Assembly (NCBI GenBank): GCA_000378025.1
Contig: KB899087.1
Span: 1,612,001 to 1,676,000 of the forward strand
From: Xanthobacteraceae bacterium 501b
GTDB taxonomy: Bacteria; Pseudomonadota; Alphaproteobacteria; Rhizobiales; Xanthobacteraceae
Reading direction: 5' to 3'
Length of the DNA: 64,000 nt
Under the pieces are notes generated by a model, which did not search any database, had not been told where the DNA came from, and worked only from the letters and a program-made list of their open reading frames with translations. Position numbers and translations under genes: made by a program. This document shows positions 17,137 through 26,734 of this stretch, in pieces. Numbering within the stretch: the stretch's first letter is position 1; each line of letters starts with the position of its first letter.

Positions 17137-17407
17137 TTTTTCCCTGCCCAAGGGCCCGAAGCACAGCTTGGATGCGATGAACCAAGAACGGCCGAAGCGA
17201 AGCGTTTCCGAATTGGTTTCGTTTGTCCATCCGGCGCCAGGATTCCCTTGGTCCCTGTTCTTCACCGGATATGGCTGGCGAATGCTGACGGAGATTTCCG
17301 CGATCGACATCCCGCTGGACGGATCGACGTGTACCCTGCGCCGAAGGCTGGCCACGGATTCAGAAGGGTAATCGGATACGCTTGGCGTGTCCAGTTTGGG
17401 ACTGAAA

Positions 17408-17499
17408 TGGCGGAGACGGAGGGATTCGAACCCTCGAGGCCCTTTTGGGGGCCTGCTCATTTAGCAAACGAGTGCCTTCAGCCTCTCGGCCACGTCTCC
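17408..17499 (-). tRNA. tRNA-Ser (anticodon GCU)
   Basis: Read on the minus strand the gene begins GGAGACG and ends CGTCTCC-G-CCA, giving a seven-pair acceptor stem, an encoded CCA (plus-strand TGG at 17408-17410) and a T-arm GAGGGTTCGAATCCCTC. The anticodon arm CTCGT-TTGCTAA-ATGAG gives anticodon GCT (GCU). The long variable arm (GGCCCCCAAAAGGGCC) marks a type II serine tRNA. Length is 92 bases with CCA. Confidence 0.96.
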
Positions 17500-17611
17500 A
17501 GCCGGCCTCGCGTTCGCCTTGCGGCGGCGCGGTTCGAGCCGGCGACCTGTCTAGGTTTCCCCCGCCCCCCGGTCAAGGCCGAATACGCAGTTGGTCCACT
17601 GCCGGCTTCAT

Positions 17612-18325
17612 TCATCCGGCCGGGCGCTGGCCGAACAGCACGCTCTGCGCCTGTTTGTCGGTGGCGAAGTCGATTTTGGCGCGGTCCTCGGCGTTCAGCG
17701 CCAAGCCGCGTTTCACCGCCGGCCGCGCCAGCATCCGCTCCAGCCAGGCAGCGAAATGGGGAAACTCCTTGATGTCCTGCCCCTGCCGCTCCCACAATTT
17801 CGCCCAGCCGATGCAGGCGATGTCGGCGATGGAATAGTCCCCGGCGAGGAAAGGCCGATCGCTGAGGCGCGTGTTCATCACCCCATAGAGCCGGCGCACC
17901 TCGTTGGTGTAGCGCTCGATGGCGTAGGGAATTTTCTCCGGCGCATAGATGCGGAAATGGTGCGCCTGCCCCGCCATCGGCCCGAGCCCGGCCATCTGCC
18001 AGAACAGCCACTGGTCCACCTCCACCCGCCCGCGCTCGTCGGTGGGGTAGAACAGCCCGGTCTTGCGGCCGAGATATTGCAGGATCGCCCCTGATTCGAA
18101 CACTGAGAGCGGCGCGCCGTCCGGCCCCTCGGGATCGACGATCGCCGGGATCTTGTTGTTGGGCGACAGGGCGAGAAAGTCCGGCTTGAACTGGTCGCCG
18201 CGGCCGATATTGACCGGGATCACCTCATAGGGGAGGCCGCATTCCTCCAGCATGATGGAGATCTTCCAGCCATTGGGCGTCGGCCAGTAATAGACCTGGA
18301 TCGGACGGGACTGAAGCTGGGCCAT
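17612..18325 (-). CDS. Glutathione S-transferase family protein, YfcG/YghU-like
   Basis: Cytosolic GST-fold protein of 237 residues. The thioredoxin-like N-terminal domain contains QVYYWPTPNGWKISIMLEE, the YfcG-type active-site region in which Thr-Pro-Asn replaces the usual Ser or Cys, and NNKIPAIVDPEG with the cis-proline. ESGAILQYLGRKTG binds the glutathione gamma-glutamyl group. The C-terminal domain is helical (YSIADIACIGWAKLW). YfcG relatives act as glutathione-dependent disulfide reductases. ATG 18325 starts at the conserved region; ATG 18367 gives a longer N-terminus that looks non-native. Confidence 0.88.
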   Translation of the reverse strand: MAQLQSRPIQVYYWPTPNGWKISIMLEECGLPYEVIPVNIGRGDQFKPDFLALSPNNKIPAIVDPEGPDGAPLSVFESGAILQYLGRKTGLFYPTDERGRVEVDQWLFWQMAGLGPMAGQAHHFRIYAPEKIPYAIERYTNEVRRLYGVMNTRLSDRPFLAGDYSIADIACIGWAKLWERQGQDIKEFPHFAAWLERMLARPAVKRGLALNAEDRAKIDFATDKQAQSVLFGQRPAG

Positions 18326-18504
18326 TACGCGAGCGCTCCCCTGCGCCCTCCATGGGGCGCTGGCCATCAGAACTAGGGCCGCCCCGCGCGGCTGGCAAGC
18401 GGTGCGGGCCCGGCTTCATGACGTGCTCGCCTCATCAGGCGGATGCGGGTAGATTTGCCCCACCCGGCGCTCCCCCCGCGCCGGCAACAAGCGAGACCCT
18501 GCGC

Positions 18505-19170
18505 GTGAAACCTGCCGTCCTTTCCTGCCTGCTCGGCACGCTCCTCCTGGCCGGCGCCCTCCCCGGCGCCGCGCGGGCGCAGACGCCGGCGGCCCCGTCG
18601 CCGGCCAAGATCTGCGCCGACCGCTGGAACGAGATGAAGGCGAACGACCAGACCGGCACGCAGAGCTTTCGCGATTTTTCCGCGCAATGCCTGAAGGAGC
18701 CCGGCGCGACGGCGGAAAAGCCGGCTAGCGCGGGCGAGACGGCGCCCGCGCCAAAGCGCAACACCACCCCGACCGGCGCCTCGGCCACCGCCGCCCAGCC
18801 CTCGATCAAGCAATGCGCCGACCTGTGGAACGAGATGAAGGCGAAGAACCAGACCGGCAAGCGCACCTATCGCGACTTCGCCCAGGAATGCCTCGCCGGC
18901 ACCGGTGTGCTGGACGACAAGCCGGCGCAGACACCCGTGCCGGAGGAGCCGAAGGACGCGGCGCCAAAGCCGAAGACCTCGGCTCCCTCCGTGCCGCGCC
19001 CGGCGGCGGCGCCCGCGCCCGATCCCGCCCCGGCGCTGACGCGCCCGCCTGATGCCAGCGACCGCGAGGCGCTCAACCGCTGCAATGGGGAATGGCAGGC
19101 CTACAAGGCCCGGCACAACCTCACCGGCGCCAAGGCCTGGCACGTCTTCATGGCGCGCTGCCTGCCGTGA
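18505..19170 (+). CDS. Secreted protein with three Cys-containing repeats, function unknown
   Basis: Predicted periplasmic protein of about 221 residues. GTG 18505 is chosen because it begins a signal peptide (PAVLSCLLGTLLLAGALPGA, cleavage after ARA); an ATG at 18418 would put 29 odd residues before it. The mature protein has three copies of a repeat: CADRWNEMKANDQTG...FRDFSAQCL, CADLWNEMKAKNQTG...YRDFAQECL and CNGEWQAYKARHNLTG...WHVFMARCL. Each has two Cys about 25 residues apart and conserved Trp. Pro/Ala-rich linkers join them. Similar single repeats occur in many Rhizobiales secreted proteins. Function is unknown; intra-repeat disulfides are likely. Confidence 0.75.
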   Translation: MKPAVLSCLLGTLLLAGALPGAARAQTPAAPSPAKICADRWNEMKANDQTGTQSFRDFSAQCLKEPGATAEKPASAGETAPAPKRNTTPTGASATAAQPSIKQCADLWNEMKAKNQTGKRTYRDFAQECLAGTGVLDDKPAQTPVPEEPKDAAPKPKTSAPSVPRPAAAPAPDPAPALTRPPDASDREALNRCNGEWQAYKARHNLTGAKAWHVFMARCLP

Positions 19171-19182
19171 GGCGGGGCGTGT

Positions 19183-19680
19183 TCAGTGGCCGACGAGGTC
19201 GATCTTGAAACCGTCGAGCCGCTTCTCGAAGCCCGCGCGCTCATAGAAGCGGTGCGCGTCGGCGCGCAGCTTGTTGGAGGCCAGCTGCAGCGAGCCCGCG
19301 CCCCGGCGCCGCGCCTCGGCGATGGCGAAGTCCATCATCGCGCCGCCGACGCCCTTGCCGCGCACATCGGGGTCCACCTGCACCGCCTCGGCATGGGCGA
19401 GCAGCGTGCCGTGGCGCAGCAGCGCGCGGAAGAACACCAGCTGGAAGGTGCCGACGACGCGCCCATCGAGCCGCGCGACATAGAGCGTCGCGCGCGGATC
19501 GGCGGCGATGTCGTCAAAGGCGCGCTCATAGGCGGGGAAGTCGGCGGGGTCGGCGCTGTCGCGCACGCCGAACATCGTCTCCCGGGCGAGAATCGACACG
19601 ATCGCCGGCAGGTCGGCGCGGGTGGCGGGCTCGATGGTGACGGCACCGGCCGTCACGTCAGGCGCGGAGGCCGCGCTCAT
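19183..19680 (-). CDS. GNAT-family N-acetyltransferase
   Basis: Acetyl-CoA-dependent N-acetyltransferase of 165 residues. The acetyl-CoA binding signature is visible as [20 protein letters not shown], preceded by the beta-strand [11 protein letters not shown] and followed by [18 protein letters not shown], the standard GNAT motif B. The start overlaps the gatB stop by four bases (ATGA), so it is probably translated with gatB. Substrate unknown. Confidence 0.9.
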   Translation of the reverse strand: MSAASAPDVTAGAVTIEPATRADLPAIVSILARETMFGVRDSADPADFPAYERAFDDIAADPRATLYVARLDGRVVGTFQLVFFRALLRHGTLLAHAEAVQVDPDVRGKGVGGAMMDFAIAEARRRGAGSLQLASNKLRADAHRFYERAGFEKRLDGFKIDLVGH

Positions 19681-21170
19681 ATCCCGAGCTTGGCCTTGAG
19701 AAGGTCGTTCACCACCTGCGGCGCGGCCTTGCCGCCGGTCTGCTTCATCACCTGGCCGACAAACCAGCCGAGCATGGTCGGCTTGGCCAGCACCTGCGCC
19801 ACCTTGTCGGGGTTGGCGGCAATGATGGCGTCCACCGCTGCCTCAATGGCGCCGGTGTCTGTGACCTGCTTCATGCCGCGCGCCTCGACAATGGCGCGGG
19901 GGTCGCCGTCCTTCTCCTCGGCGATGATGATCGCCAGCACGTCCTTGGCGATCTTGCCAGAAATGGTGCCGTCGGCGATCAGGTCGACAAGCCCGGCGAT
20001 CTGCACCGGGGTGATGTGGGTCTCGTAGACCGACAGGCCAGAGGCGTTGGCGAAGGCGGAGACGTCGCCCATGATCCAGTTGGCCACCGCCTTGGCGTCG
20101 CGCGCGCCGCCGCCATGGGCGACCGCCGCCTCGTAATAGGCCGCCGTCTCCTTCTCGGCCACCAGCACGTCGGCGTCATAGGCGGAGAGGCCATAGGCGG
20201 CGACGAAGCGGGCCTTTTTCTCGTCCGGCAGTTCCGGCAGATGCGCCTTCAGCTCGGCGACGAAGGCGTCGTCGAATTCCAGCGGCAACAGGTCCGGGTC
20301 GGGGAAATAGCGGTAGTCATGCGCTTCTTCCTTGGAGCGCATGGAGCGCGTCTCGCCCTTGCCGGGGTCGAACAGGCGGGTTTCCTGGTCGATCGTGCCG
20401 CCATCTTCCAGAATGCCGATCTGCCGGCGTGCCTCGACATCGACCGCCTGGCCGATGAAGCGGATGGAGTTGACGTTCTTGATCTCGCAGCGCGTGCCGA
20501 AATCATCGCCCGGCTTGCGCACGGACACGTTCACGTCGGCGCGCAGCGAGCCCTTTTCCATGTCGCCGTCGCAGGTGCCGAGATAGCGCAGAATGGTGCG
20601 CAGCTTGGTCACATAGGCCTTGGCCTCTTCCGCCGAGCGAAGATCCGGCTTGGAGACGATCTCCATCAGCGCCACGCCGGAGCGGTTGAGATCGACCAGC
20701 GACAGGGTCGGGTGCTGGTCGTGGATCGACTTGCCCGCGTCCTGCTCCAGATGCAGCCGCTCGATGCCCACTTCGATCGGACCGTCGGCGGTGTCGACCA
20801 GCACCACGCCCTCACCGACGATGGGGCTCTTGTACTGGCTGATCTGGTAGCCCTGCGGCAGGTCCGGATAGAAGTAGTTCTTGCGGTCGAACACAGAGCG
20901 GTTGTTGATCTCGGCCTTGAGGCCCAGCCCGGTCCGCACCGCCTGCTTCACGCATTCGGCGTTGATGACAGGCAGCATGCCCGGCATCGCCGCATCGACC
21001 AGCGAGACATGGGCGTTCGGCTCGGCGCCGAATTCGGTCGAGGCGCCGGAGAACAGCTTGGAATTGGACGTGACCTGCGCATGGATTTCCATGCCGATCA
21101 CGATTTCCCAGTCGCCAGTGGCCCCCTTGATCAGCTTCTTCGGGTCGGCGGGGCGGGAATGCATGTTCAT
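19677..21170 (-). CDS. gatB: Aspartyl/glutamyl-tRNA(Asn/Gln) amidotransferase subunit B
   Basis: Subunit B of GatCAB, which converts misacylated Glu-tRNA(Gln) (and Asp-tRNA(Asn)) to the correct amide form; this subunit phosphorylates the ester and binds the tRNA. The 497 residues contain [26 protein letters not shown] and [13 protein letters not shown], plus the YqeY-like helical C-terminal tail domain. ATG 21170 is preferred; an in-frame ATG at 21197 would add nine residues. gatA and gatC are about 2.8 kb away with a lactate permease and two small genes between them. Confidence 0.97.
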   Translation of the reverse strand: MNMHSRPADPKKLIKGATGDWEIVIGMEIHAQVTSNSKLFSGASTEFGAEPNAHVSLVDAAMPGMLPVINAECVKQAVRTGLGLKAEINNRSVFDRKNYFYPDLPQGYQISQYKSPIVGEGVVLVDTADGPIEVGIERLHLEQDAGKSIHDQHPTLSLVDLNRSGVALMEIVSKPDLRSAEEAKAYVTKLRTILRYLGTCDGDMEKGSLRADVNVSVRKPGDDFGTRCEIKNVNSIRFIGQAVDVEARRQIGILEDGGTIDQETRLFDPGKGETRSMRSKEEAHDYRYFPDPDLLPLEFDDAFVAELKAHLPELPDEKKARFVAAYGLSAYDADVLVAEKETAAYYEAAVAHGGGARDAKAVANWIMGDVSAFANASGLSVYETHITPVQIAGLVDLIADGTISGKIAKDVLAIIIAEEKDGDPRAIVEARGMKQVTDTGAIEAAVDAIIAANPDKVAQVLAKPTMLGWFVGQVMKQTGGKAAPQVVNDLLKAKLGI

Positions 21171-21515
21171 CGGACGAACCTGTTCTGGCGTGCGCAAGCA
21201 CGAAAGCGCGGGAGTGGCAGTTCCCTACCCTGCCCCCGCCGGTCCTGACAACCGTTTCGCGCGGCCCCGCCGGCCGAACCGGTCTGTCGGCCGCCCCGGC
21301 TGAGGGGTGAAACACCGCCCGAAATCGACCGAGCTAGACCATTGGACAAGAGGACACGCCATTTTGTCTCGCGTATTCATGGCTCCAATGCGACGATGGT
21401 CAGAATATATTACCAACGCGCAGGCTCTCGGGAGGAGCGTCCACACCAATCAACGTCGCCGCTCCGTCTGGGCTCCTGGCGGAAAAAGGCCGGCGACACA
21501 GGAGGAAACAACGGG
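21171..21515. promoter_or_regulatory. Divergent intergenic region between gatB and L-lactate permease
   Basis: This 345-base stretch separates two divergent genes and must contain both promoters. An AT-rich patch at about 21401-21412 (CAGAATATATTA) lies within an imperfect inverted pair TGGT...ACCA (21397-21415), which could be a promoter -10 and an operator of a GntR-type lactate regulator; this is a guess. GGAGGA at 21501-21506 is the ribosome-binding site for the permease. No coding sequence is convincing here. Confidence 0.3.
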
Positions 21516-23210
21516 ATGTCGACAGGTCTGCTCGCCTTCCTTGCCTTTTTGCCGATCATTTCGGCAGGCGTAATGCTCATCGGTTTTCGCATCGCCGCCC
21601 GCATCGTCATGCCCATCACCTATGTGATGGCGGTGGTCATCGCCCTGCTGTTCTGGGGCGTCAGCGCCAACCGGATCGCCGCCTCAACGCTGCAGGGATT
21701 GCTGCAGACCGCCGGGCTTCTGTGGATCATCTTCGGCGCCATCCTGCTGCTCAACACGCTGAAGCACTCCGGCGCCATCTCCACCATCCGCGCCGGCTTC
21801 ACCTCGATCAGCCCGGACCGGCGCGTGCAGGTCATCCTCATCGCCTGGCTGTTCGGCTCCTTCATCGAGGGCGCCTCGGGCTTCGGCACCCCGGCCGCCG
21901 TCGCCGCCCCGCTGATGGTGGCGGTCGGCTTCCCGGCCATGGCGGCCGTCGTGTTCGGCATGATGATCCAGTCGACGCCGGTGTCCTTCGGCGCCGTCGG
22001 CACGCCGCTGATCGTGGGCGTGCAGACCGGGCTGGACCAGACCGCCATAACAGCGCAACTCACTGAAGTCGGCTCCAGCTGGGCCACCTTCTTCCACCTC
22101 ATCACCACGGAAGTGGCGGTCATCCACGCCATTTGCGGCACGCTGATGCCGCTGTTCCTCATCATGGTGATGACGCGCTTCTTCGGCCGCAACAAATCCT
22201 GGACCGAGGGCCTGTCCGCCGCGCCCTTCGCCATTCTCGGCGCCTTCGCCATGACGGTGCCCTATGTGCTGGCGGCGACCTTCCTCGGCGCGGAATTCCC
22301 CTCGCTGCTCGGCGGGCTGATCGGCCTCGCCATCATGACGCTGGCCGCGCGCGCCGGCTTCCTGGTGCCGAAGACCAGCTGGGACTTCGCCCCGCCCTCG
22401 GAATGGCCGAAGGAGTGGTTCGGCCAGCTCGACATCACCCTCGACAGCCTCGCCAAGCGCACCATCCCGCTGGCGCTGGCCTGGGCGCCCTATGTGCTGC
22501 TGGCGGTCTTCCTGGTGGTCAGCCGCATGGTGCCCGGCATCGGCGGCGCGCTGAAATCGGCAACGCTGGCCTTCTCCAACCTACTCGGCGAACAGGGGAT
22601 CAATGGCGATTTCCCGCTGCTGTTCTCCCCCGGCGGGCTGCTGGTCATCATCTGCATGATCACGGTGCTGCTGCACCGCATGCCGCTGTCCGGCTTCGCC
22701 GCCGCCGTGCGCGAGAGCAGCGGCACGCTGATCGGCGCCGGCTTCGTGCTGATCTTCACCGTGCCGATGGTGCGGGTGATGATCAATTCCGGCGTCAACG
22801 CCAATGGGCTGGACAGCATGCCGGTGCTGGTCGCCGAATGGGTGTCGACGCAGGTCGGCGCCGTATACCCGGTGTTCGCCCCGACCATCGGCGCGCTGGG
22901 CGCATTCCTCGCCGGCTCGAACACGGTCAGCAACCTCATGCTGAGCCAGTTCCAGTTCTCGGTGGCGCAGGGTCTGGGCATCTCATCGGTGCTGATGGTG
23001 GCGGGCCAGTCGGTCGGCGCCGCCGCCGGCAACATGATCGCGATCCACAATGTGGTCGCCGCCTCGGCGACCGTCGGCCTGCTCGGGCGCGAAGGCGCGA
23101 CGCTGCGCATCACCATCCTGCCGACGATCTATTATCTCGTCGTCGCCGGGACCCTGCTGCTGCTCGGCTTCTATGTCGTCGGGCTCAGCGATCCGCTGAT
23201 GGGCCGGTAA
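21516..23210 (+). CDS. L-lactate permease (LctP family)
   Basis: Inner-membrane lactate/glycolate importer, 564 residues with about fourteen hydrophobic segments. LctP-family landmarks are [48 protein letters not shown] and [26 protein letters not shown] lies nine bases before ATG 21516; the frame upstream to 21342 is not used. No lactate dehydrogenase gene is nearby. A strong hairpin follows the stop. Confidence 0.95.
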   Translation: MSTGLLAFLAFLPIISAGVMLIGFRIAARIVMPITYVMAVVIALLFWGVSANRIAASTLQGLLQTAGLLWIIFGAILLLNTLKHSGAISTIRAGFTSISPDRRVQVILIAWLFGSFIEGASGFGTPAAVAAPLMVAVGFPAMAAVVFGMMIQSTPVSFGAVGTPLIVGVQTGLDQTAITAQLTEVGSSWATFFHLITTEVAVIHAICGTLMPLFLIMVMTRFFGRNKSWTEGLSAAPFAILGAFAMTVPYVLAATFLGAEFPSLLGGLIGLAIMTLAARAGFLVPKTSWDFAPPSEWPKEWFGQLDITLDSLAKRTIPLALAWAPYVLLAVFLVVSRMVPGIGGALKSATLAFSNLLGEQGINGDFPLLFSPGGLLVIICMITVLLHRMPLSGFAAAVRESSGTLIGAGFVLIFTVPMVRVMINSGVNANGLDSMPVLVAEWVSTQVGAVYPVFAPTIGALGAFLAGSNTVSNLMLSQFQFSVAQGLGISSVLMVAGQSVGAAAGNMIAIHNVVAASATVGLLGREGATLRITILPTIYYLVVAGTLLLLGFYVVGLSDPLMGR

Positions 23211-23218
23211 AGCGAGAA

Positions 23219-23244
23219 GCCGGGACCGCCTGCGCGGTCCCGGC
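23219..23244 (+). terminator. Hairpin downstream of lactate permease
   Basis: An 11-bp perfect stem (GCCGGGACCGC / GCGGTCCCGGC) with a four-base CTGC loop begins eight bases after the permease stop. There is no clear T-run, so it may be a terminator or an mRNA-stabilising hairpin. Confidence 0.55.
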
Positions 23245-23313
23245 GGGCTTGCGCCAGATCAAGGCCAGCGCCCGCGCGCGCCGGCACTCTCCCCGCAAAC
23301 GGGGAGAACAGCG

Positions 23314-23610
23314 ATGAATGTCGACACGATTGACGAGCGCCTCGCGCTCTTCCGGGCCATGGCCGCCCATGCCGGCGTGGACCTGCCGGCGATCGCCGCC
23401 GAGGCGCCGCAGGAGGTACTGGCCGCCGCCCAGCGTTGCCTGGGCTGCCGCGACGCCCCCGACTGCCACCGCTGGTTCGACGCGCAGGCCGCCAGCGAAA
23501 ATGCGGAAAACGCGAGTGCCAGCCAAGCGCCGGTGCCCGGCTTCTGCCGCAACGCGACTCAGTTCGATCTGTGGAAGGACGGCGAGACTCCGTCGCAGGC
23601 GGGCGAATAG
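23314..23610 (+). CDS. DUF6455 family small Cys-containing protein
   Basis: A 98-residue cytoplasmic protein matching the alphaproteobacterial DUF6455 pattern: an N-terminal helix (DERLALFRAMAAHAGVDL), then RCLGCRDAPDCHRWFD, and a last Cys in PGFCRNATQFD. The four Cys could bind a metal or cluster. A second frame (start 23318) overlaps the same DNA and is a shadow. Function unknown. Confidence 0.8.
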   Translation: MNVDTIDERLALFRAMAAHAGVDLPAIAAEAPQEVLAAAQRCLGCRDAPDCHRWFDAQAASENAENASASQAPVPGFCRNATQFDLWKDGETPSQAGE

Positions 23611-23625
23611 GCCGGCGCGGCGGGC

Positions 23626-23685
23626 CTAGAGCGTTTTCGAGCAAGTGGATACTGGCTCGCGCGAAGAAACGCGAAAAACCAAGAA
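23626..23685. repeat. Dispersed imperfect palindrome, copy A
   Basis: A 60-base imperfect palindrome running from CTAGAGCGTTTTCGAGC to GCGCGAAGAAACGC plus AAAAACCAAGAA. It aligns over its whole length with 34115-34175 in this window. Similar intergenic palindromes are widespread in Rhizobiales genomes. It fills the gap between the DUF6455 gene and the convergent chorismate mutase gene. Confidence 0.65.
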
Positions 23686-23979
23686 CTAGCCCAGCCGCTC
23701 ATTCTCATAGGCGATCACCCAGTCGATCAGCTGGCGCCAAAGCTTTTCCACCAGCTCCGGCGGCACGCCCTTGGTCTCGGCATGGGCGCTGACCTTGTCG
23801 ATCACGTCCTCCACCCGCTCGGGCAGGAAGGCGGCGAGGCCCTCCACCTTCTTCACCGCGATGACGTGCTTGACCACCTCGAAGCGCCGGGCCAGCAGCT
23901 CGACGATCTCGGCGTCGATGGCATCGATCTCGGCCCGGAAGGGCGCGAGGGAGCGCTCATTGGCGGGCAGGCGCGGCAT
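23686..23979 (-). CDS. Chorismate mutase family protein (AroQ type)
   Basis: All-helical AroQ-fold protein of 97 residues. FRAEIDAIDAEIVELLARRF is helix 1, with the substrate Arg just beyond; KHVIAVKKVEGLAAF and PERVEDVIDKVSAHA supply Lys and Arg/Glu of the active site, and VEKLWRQLIDWVIAYE the last helix. Such small AroQ proteins turn chorismate into prephenate, or act as isochorismate-pyruvate lyases (PchB-like) in salicylate synthesis; sequence alone does not decide. It lies four bases downstream of gatA on the same strand. Confidence 0.85.
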   Translation of the reverse strand: MPRLPANERSLAPFRAEIDAIDAEIVELLARRFEVVKHVIAVKKVEGLAAFLPERVEDVIDKVSAHAETKGVPPELVEKLWRQLIDWVIAYENERLG

Positions 23980-23983
23980 CGGC

Positions 23984-25480
23984 TCACTCCCACCAGCGGT
24001 CAGAGACCTCGAAGCGGCCGGCGGCCTCCTCGATCACCTGGCCGAGCGAAAACAGCCCCTCCTCGCCGAACGGCCGGCCGATCAGCTGCAGGCCGAGCGG
24101 CAGCCCCTCGGAGGAGAGCCCTGCCGGCACCGCGATGCCCGGCAAGCCGGCCATGTTCAGCGTCACCGTGAACACGTCCTGCAGATACATCTCCACCGGA
24201 TCGGCGCCCGACTTCTCGCCGATGCCGAAGGCGGGCGAGGGCGTTGCCGGCGCCAGCACTGCGTCGATCCCCTGCGCGAACACGGTCTCGAAGTCGCGCT
24301 TGATCAGCGTGCGGACCTTCTGCGCCTTCAGGTAATAGGCGTCGTAATAGCCGGCCGAGAGCACATAGGTGCCGACCATGATGCGCCGGCGCACTTCGTC
24401 ACCGAAGCCGCTCGCGCGGGTCTTCTCATACATGTCGACGATGTCGCGGCCTGCGACCCGCTCGCCATAGCGCACGCCATCATAGCGGGCGAGGTTGGAG
24501 GAGGCCTCCGCCAGCGCCACGATGTAATAGGCCGGCAGCGCGTATTTGGTGTGCGGCAGGCTGATGTCGACGATCTCCGCGCCGGCCGCGCGCAGCATGT
24601 TGGCGCCCTTGTCCCACAGCGCGGCGATCTCCGGCGACATGCCGTCGACGCGGTATTCGCGGGGAATGCCGATTCGCTTGCCCTTCACCGAGGCGCCCAC
24701 CGCGGCCTCATAGTCCGGCACGGGCATGTCGACGCTGGTCGAGTCCTTGGGGTCGTGGCCGGCCATGGAGCGCAGCAGCAGCGCGGCATCGTTGACCGAG
24801 CGGGCGATCGGCCCGGCCTGGTCGAGCGAGGAGGCATAGGCGACCACGCCCCAGCGCGAGCAGCGGCCATAGGTCGGCTTGATGCCAACCGTGCCGGTGA
24901 AGGCCGCCGGCTGGCGGATCGAGCCGCCGGTGTCGGTGCCGGCCGCCCCGGCGCAGATCTGCGCCGCCACCGCCGCCGCCGAGCCGCCGGACGAGCCGCC
25001 GGGCACGAGCTTCTGGGTGGAGCCATTGCGCCGCCAGGGGTTCACCGCGGCGCCGAAGGCGCTCGATTCGGTGGAGGAGCCCATGGCGAACTCGTCCTGG
25101 TTCAGCTTGCCCAGGAGCACCGCGCCATCCTTCCATAGCCGGGAGGTGACGGTCGACTCATAGGGCGGCACGAAGTTCTTGAGGATGTTCGAGCAGGCCG
25201 TGGTGCGCACGCCCTCGGTGGCGAACATGTCCTTGACGCCGAGCGGAATGCCTTCCAGCGGCCCGGCCGTGCCGGCGGCGTAGCGGGCATCGCTGGCCTT
25301 GGCCATATCAAGCGCCTTTTCCGGCGTCGCCAGCACATAGGCGTTGAGATCGCCCGCCGCCTCGATCGCGCCGAGATAGGCATGCGTCAGCTCGGTAGCG
25401 GTGAAGTGCCCCTCGCTCAGCCCTTCATGGGCGGCGGTGAGGGTGAGGCGGGTGAGTTCGTGGCGGGAGGAGGTGCTCAT
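23984..25480 (-). CDS. gatA: Aspartyl/glutamyl-tRNA(Asn/Gln) amidotransferase subunit A
   Basis: Amidase subunit of GatCAB that frees ammonia from glutamine, 498 residues. The Ser-Ser-Lys catalytic set of amidase-signature enzymes is present: Lys in [14 protein letters not shown], the glycine/serine-rich [14 protein letters not shown], and the nucleophile region [19 protein letters not shown] 25480 has GGAG eight bases upstream; a GTG at 25489 overlapping the gatC stop is an alternative. Confidence 0.97.
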   Translation of the reverse strand: MSTSSRHELTRLTLTAAHEGLSEGHFTATELTHAYLGAIEAAGDLNAYVLATPEKALDMAKASDARYAAGTAGPLEGIPLGVKDMFATEGVRTTACSNILKNFVPPYESTVTSRLWKDGAVLLGKLNQDEFAMGSSTESSAFGAAVNPWRRNGSTQKLVPGGSSGGSAAAVAAQICAGAAGTDTGGSIRQPAAFTGTVGIKPTYGRCSRWGVVAYASSLDQAGPIARSVNDAALLLRSMAGHDPKDSTSVDMPVPDYEAAVGASVKGKRIGIPREYRVDGMSPEIAALWDKGANMLRAAGAEIVDISLPHTKYALPAYYIVALAEASSNLARYDGVRYGERVAGRDIVDMYEKTRASGFGDEVRRRIMVGTYVLSAGYYDAYYLKAQKVRTLIKRDFETVFAQGIDAVLAPATPSPAFGIGEKSGADPVEMYLQDVFTVTLNMAGLPGIAVPAGLSSEGLPLGLQLIGRPFGEEGLFSLGQVIEEAAGRFEVSDRWWE

Positions 25481-25485
25481 CGGGC

Positions 25486-25773
25486 TCACTCCACCACTTT
25501 CGGGACGGCGAAGAAGCCATCCTCGGAGGCCGGGGCGTTGGCGAGCACGCGCTCGGCATATCCGCCGTCGCTCACCACATCCGCGCGCAGCGGCAGGGTC
25601 ATCGGGATGACGCTGGTCATCGGTTCGACGCCATCGGTGTCGACCTCGCCGAGCTGTTCAACGAAGGCGAGGATGGCGTTCAGTTCGCCCTGGAGGTGGG
25701 CCACCTCGTCCTCTGTCACGGCGATGCGCGCCAGATGCGCCACCCGCCGGACCGTCGCCTGATCGACCGACAT
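25486..25773 (-). CDS. gatC: Aspartyl/glutamyl-tRNA(Asn/Gln) amidotransferase subunit C
   Basis: Small subunit of GatCAB, 95 residues, which stabilises GatA. It has the standard N-terminus [20 protein letters not shown], the central [18 protein letters not shown] and the C-terminal [12 protein letters not shown] 25773 begins at the conserved region; upstream in-frame codons are ignored. It sits directly before gatA in the same operon. Confidence 0.96.
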   Translation of the reverse strand: MSVDQATVRRVAHLARIAVTEDEVAHLQGELNAILAFVEQLGEVDTDGVEPMTSVIPMTLPLRADVVSDGGYAERVLANAPASEDGFFAVPKVVE

Positions 25774-25917
25774 CCGAAATCCCAATCCACTGAAACCGAT
25801 GCGCGCCCTATAGCAGGCACGCACCGCGCCCCGCAACGCGCGGCGCTACGCTCGCCACATCAATGGCGGGGATCGGATGCCGGCCGGCGCACCAAAGCGC
25901 GCCGATCTCAGGCCTCA

Positions 25918-25939
25918 ACCGGCCGCTGGTGCGGCCGGT
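25918..25939 (-). terminator. Hairpin downstream of small secreted-protein gene
   Basis: ACCGGCCGC-TGGT-GCGGCCGGT is a nine-pair stem with a four-base loop, lying 43 bases beyond the stop of the leftward gene at 25982-26278. No T-run follows, so its role as terminator is tentative. Confidence 0.4.
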
Positions 25940-25981
25940 CGCAAGCTTCCGCCAGCCGCTCTCGCGGCCGGCCGACGCAGG

Positions 25982-26278
25982 TCAGGACCGCGCCTGCTCC
26001 AGGCACTGGCCGGCGGCCTGGGCGTTCGAGCGCGCATTGCCGCGGTCGATCTGGCCGGACATGGCCAGCGACTTGGTGGTGTCGGTGACAATGGTGCGCA
26101 GGTCGCCGCTGTCGCCGGCCGCCATGACAGCCGAATAGATCGCCTTGCCATCGGCCGTGAGCGAGGCGGCGCAGGCATTGCCCGCCGCTTGGTCGGCACG
26201 GGCCACGCCGGCGGCCAGCAGAACGAGCGCGGCAGCCGTGGACAGCCCGCCGATGCGAGCAAAGGAACGAAGCATCAT
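25982..26278 (-). CDS. Small secreted protein, function unknown
   Basis: A 98-residue predicted periplasmic protein. ATG 26278 is preceded by GGAG six bases upstream and gives a clear signal peptide (LSTAAALVLLAAGVARA, cleavage before DQAAGNAC). The mature 70 residues have two Cys (NACAASL and GQCLEQ) and are mostly helical. Small proteins of this look are common in Rhizobiales, but I recognise no function. It follows the other small secreted protein by 25 bases on the same strand, so the two are probably co-transcribed. Confidence 0.7.
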   Translation of the reverse strand: MMLRSFARIGGLSTAAALVLLAAGVARADQAAGNACAASLTADGKAIYSAVMAAGDSGDLRTIVTDTTKSLAMSGQIDRGNARSNAQAAGQCLEQARS

Positions 26279-26303
26279 GATAGACTCCATGGTAGAATAG
26301 GGT

Positions 26304-26630
26304 TCAGCGCACGCCAGCGCGGTTGACGCCGCCATTCACGTTAACGCCCGGGCCGGGGCGCGCGACGGCACGCGCATTGGCGTTGGCGCCAGCAGTGCAG
26401 CCGGCGGGAAAGCCGGGGCGGGTGCAGTAGACGGTCGCCCGGGCAGCCGGCGCGACATAGGGAGTCGGACGAACCACGCATCCGACCGGAAGGCCCGGTC
26501 CGGTGCAATAGACAACGGCTGCGTCGGCGGGGGCGGAGCTGCCCACGGCGAGAGCGACCAGCAGCCCGCCGCAGAAGGCGGCCGGCAGGAGGCGGCGCGC
26601 AAGCGGGAAGACGCGAGATTGGAGGCTCAT
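26304..26630 (-). CDS. Small secreted protein with repeated VYCTxPGxPxGC motif
   Basis: A 108-residue predicted exported protein. ATG 26630 starts a signal peptide (RRLLPAAFCGGLLVALAVGS, cleavage after ADA). The mature chain carries two copies of a short motif, VYCTGPGLPVGC and VYCTRPGFPAGC, 34 residues apart, then an Asn/Gly/Ala/Val-rich tail that looks unstructured. The paired Cys suggest disulfides. Function unknown. A longer frame to 26765 crosses into the divergent gene and is not used. Confidence 0.7.
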   Translation of the reverse strand: MSLQSRVFPLARRLLPAAFCGGLLVALAVGSSAPADAAVVYCTGPGLPVGCVVRPTPYVAPAARATVYCTRPGFPAGCTAGANANARAVARPGPGVNVNGGVNRAGVR

Positions 26631-26734
26631 TTCGATCTTGTCCTGTTCTGGCCCCCGCAAGGGGATCCGGACGCTACATTGGGCGATTTGTAGCGCCCTG
26701 CAATGTCGATTATTGGTCGCAACGAAAGGCTTCG

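Noticed and set aside
17137-17460. N-terminal extension of the histidine kinase to 17460
   Set aside because: It runs through the tRNA-Ser gene; the kinase starts sensibly at 17136.
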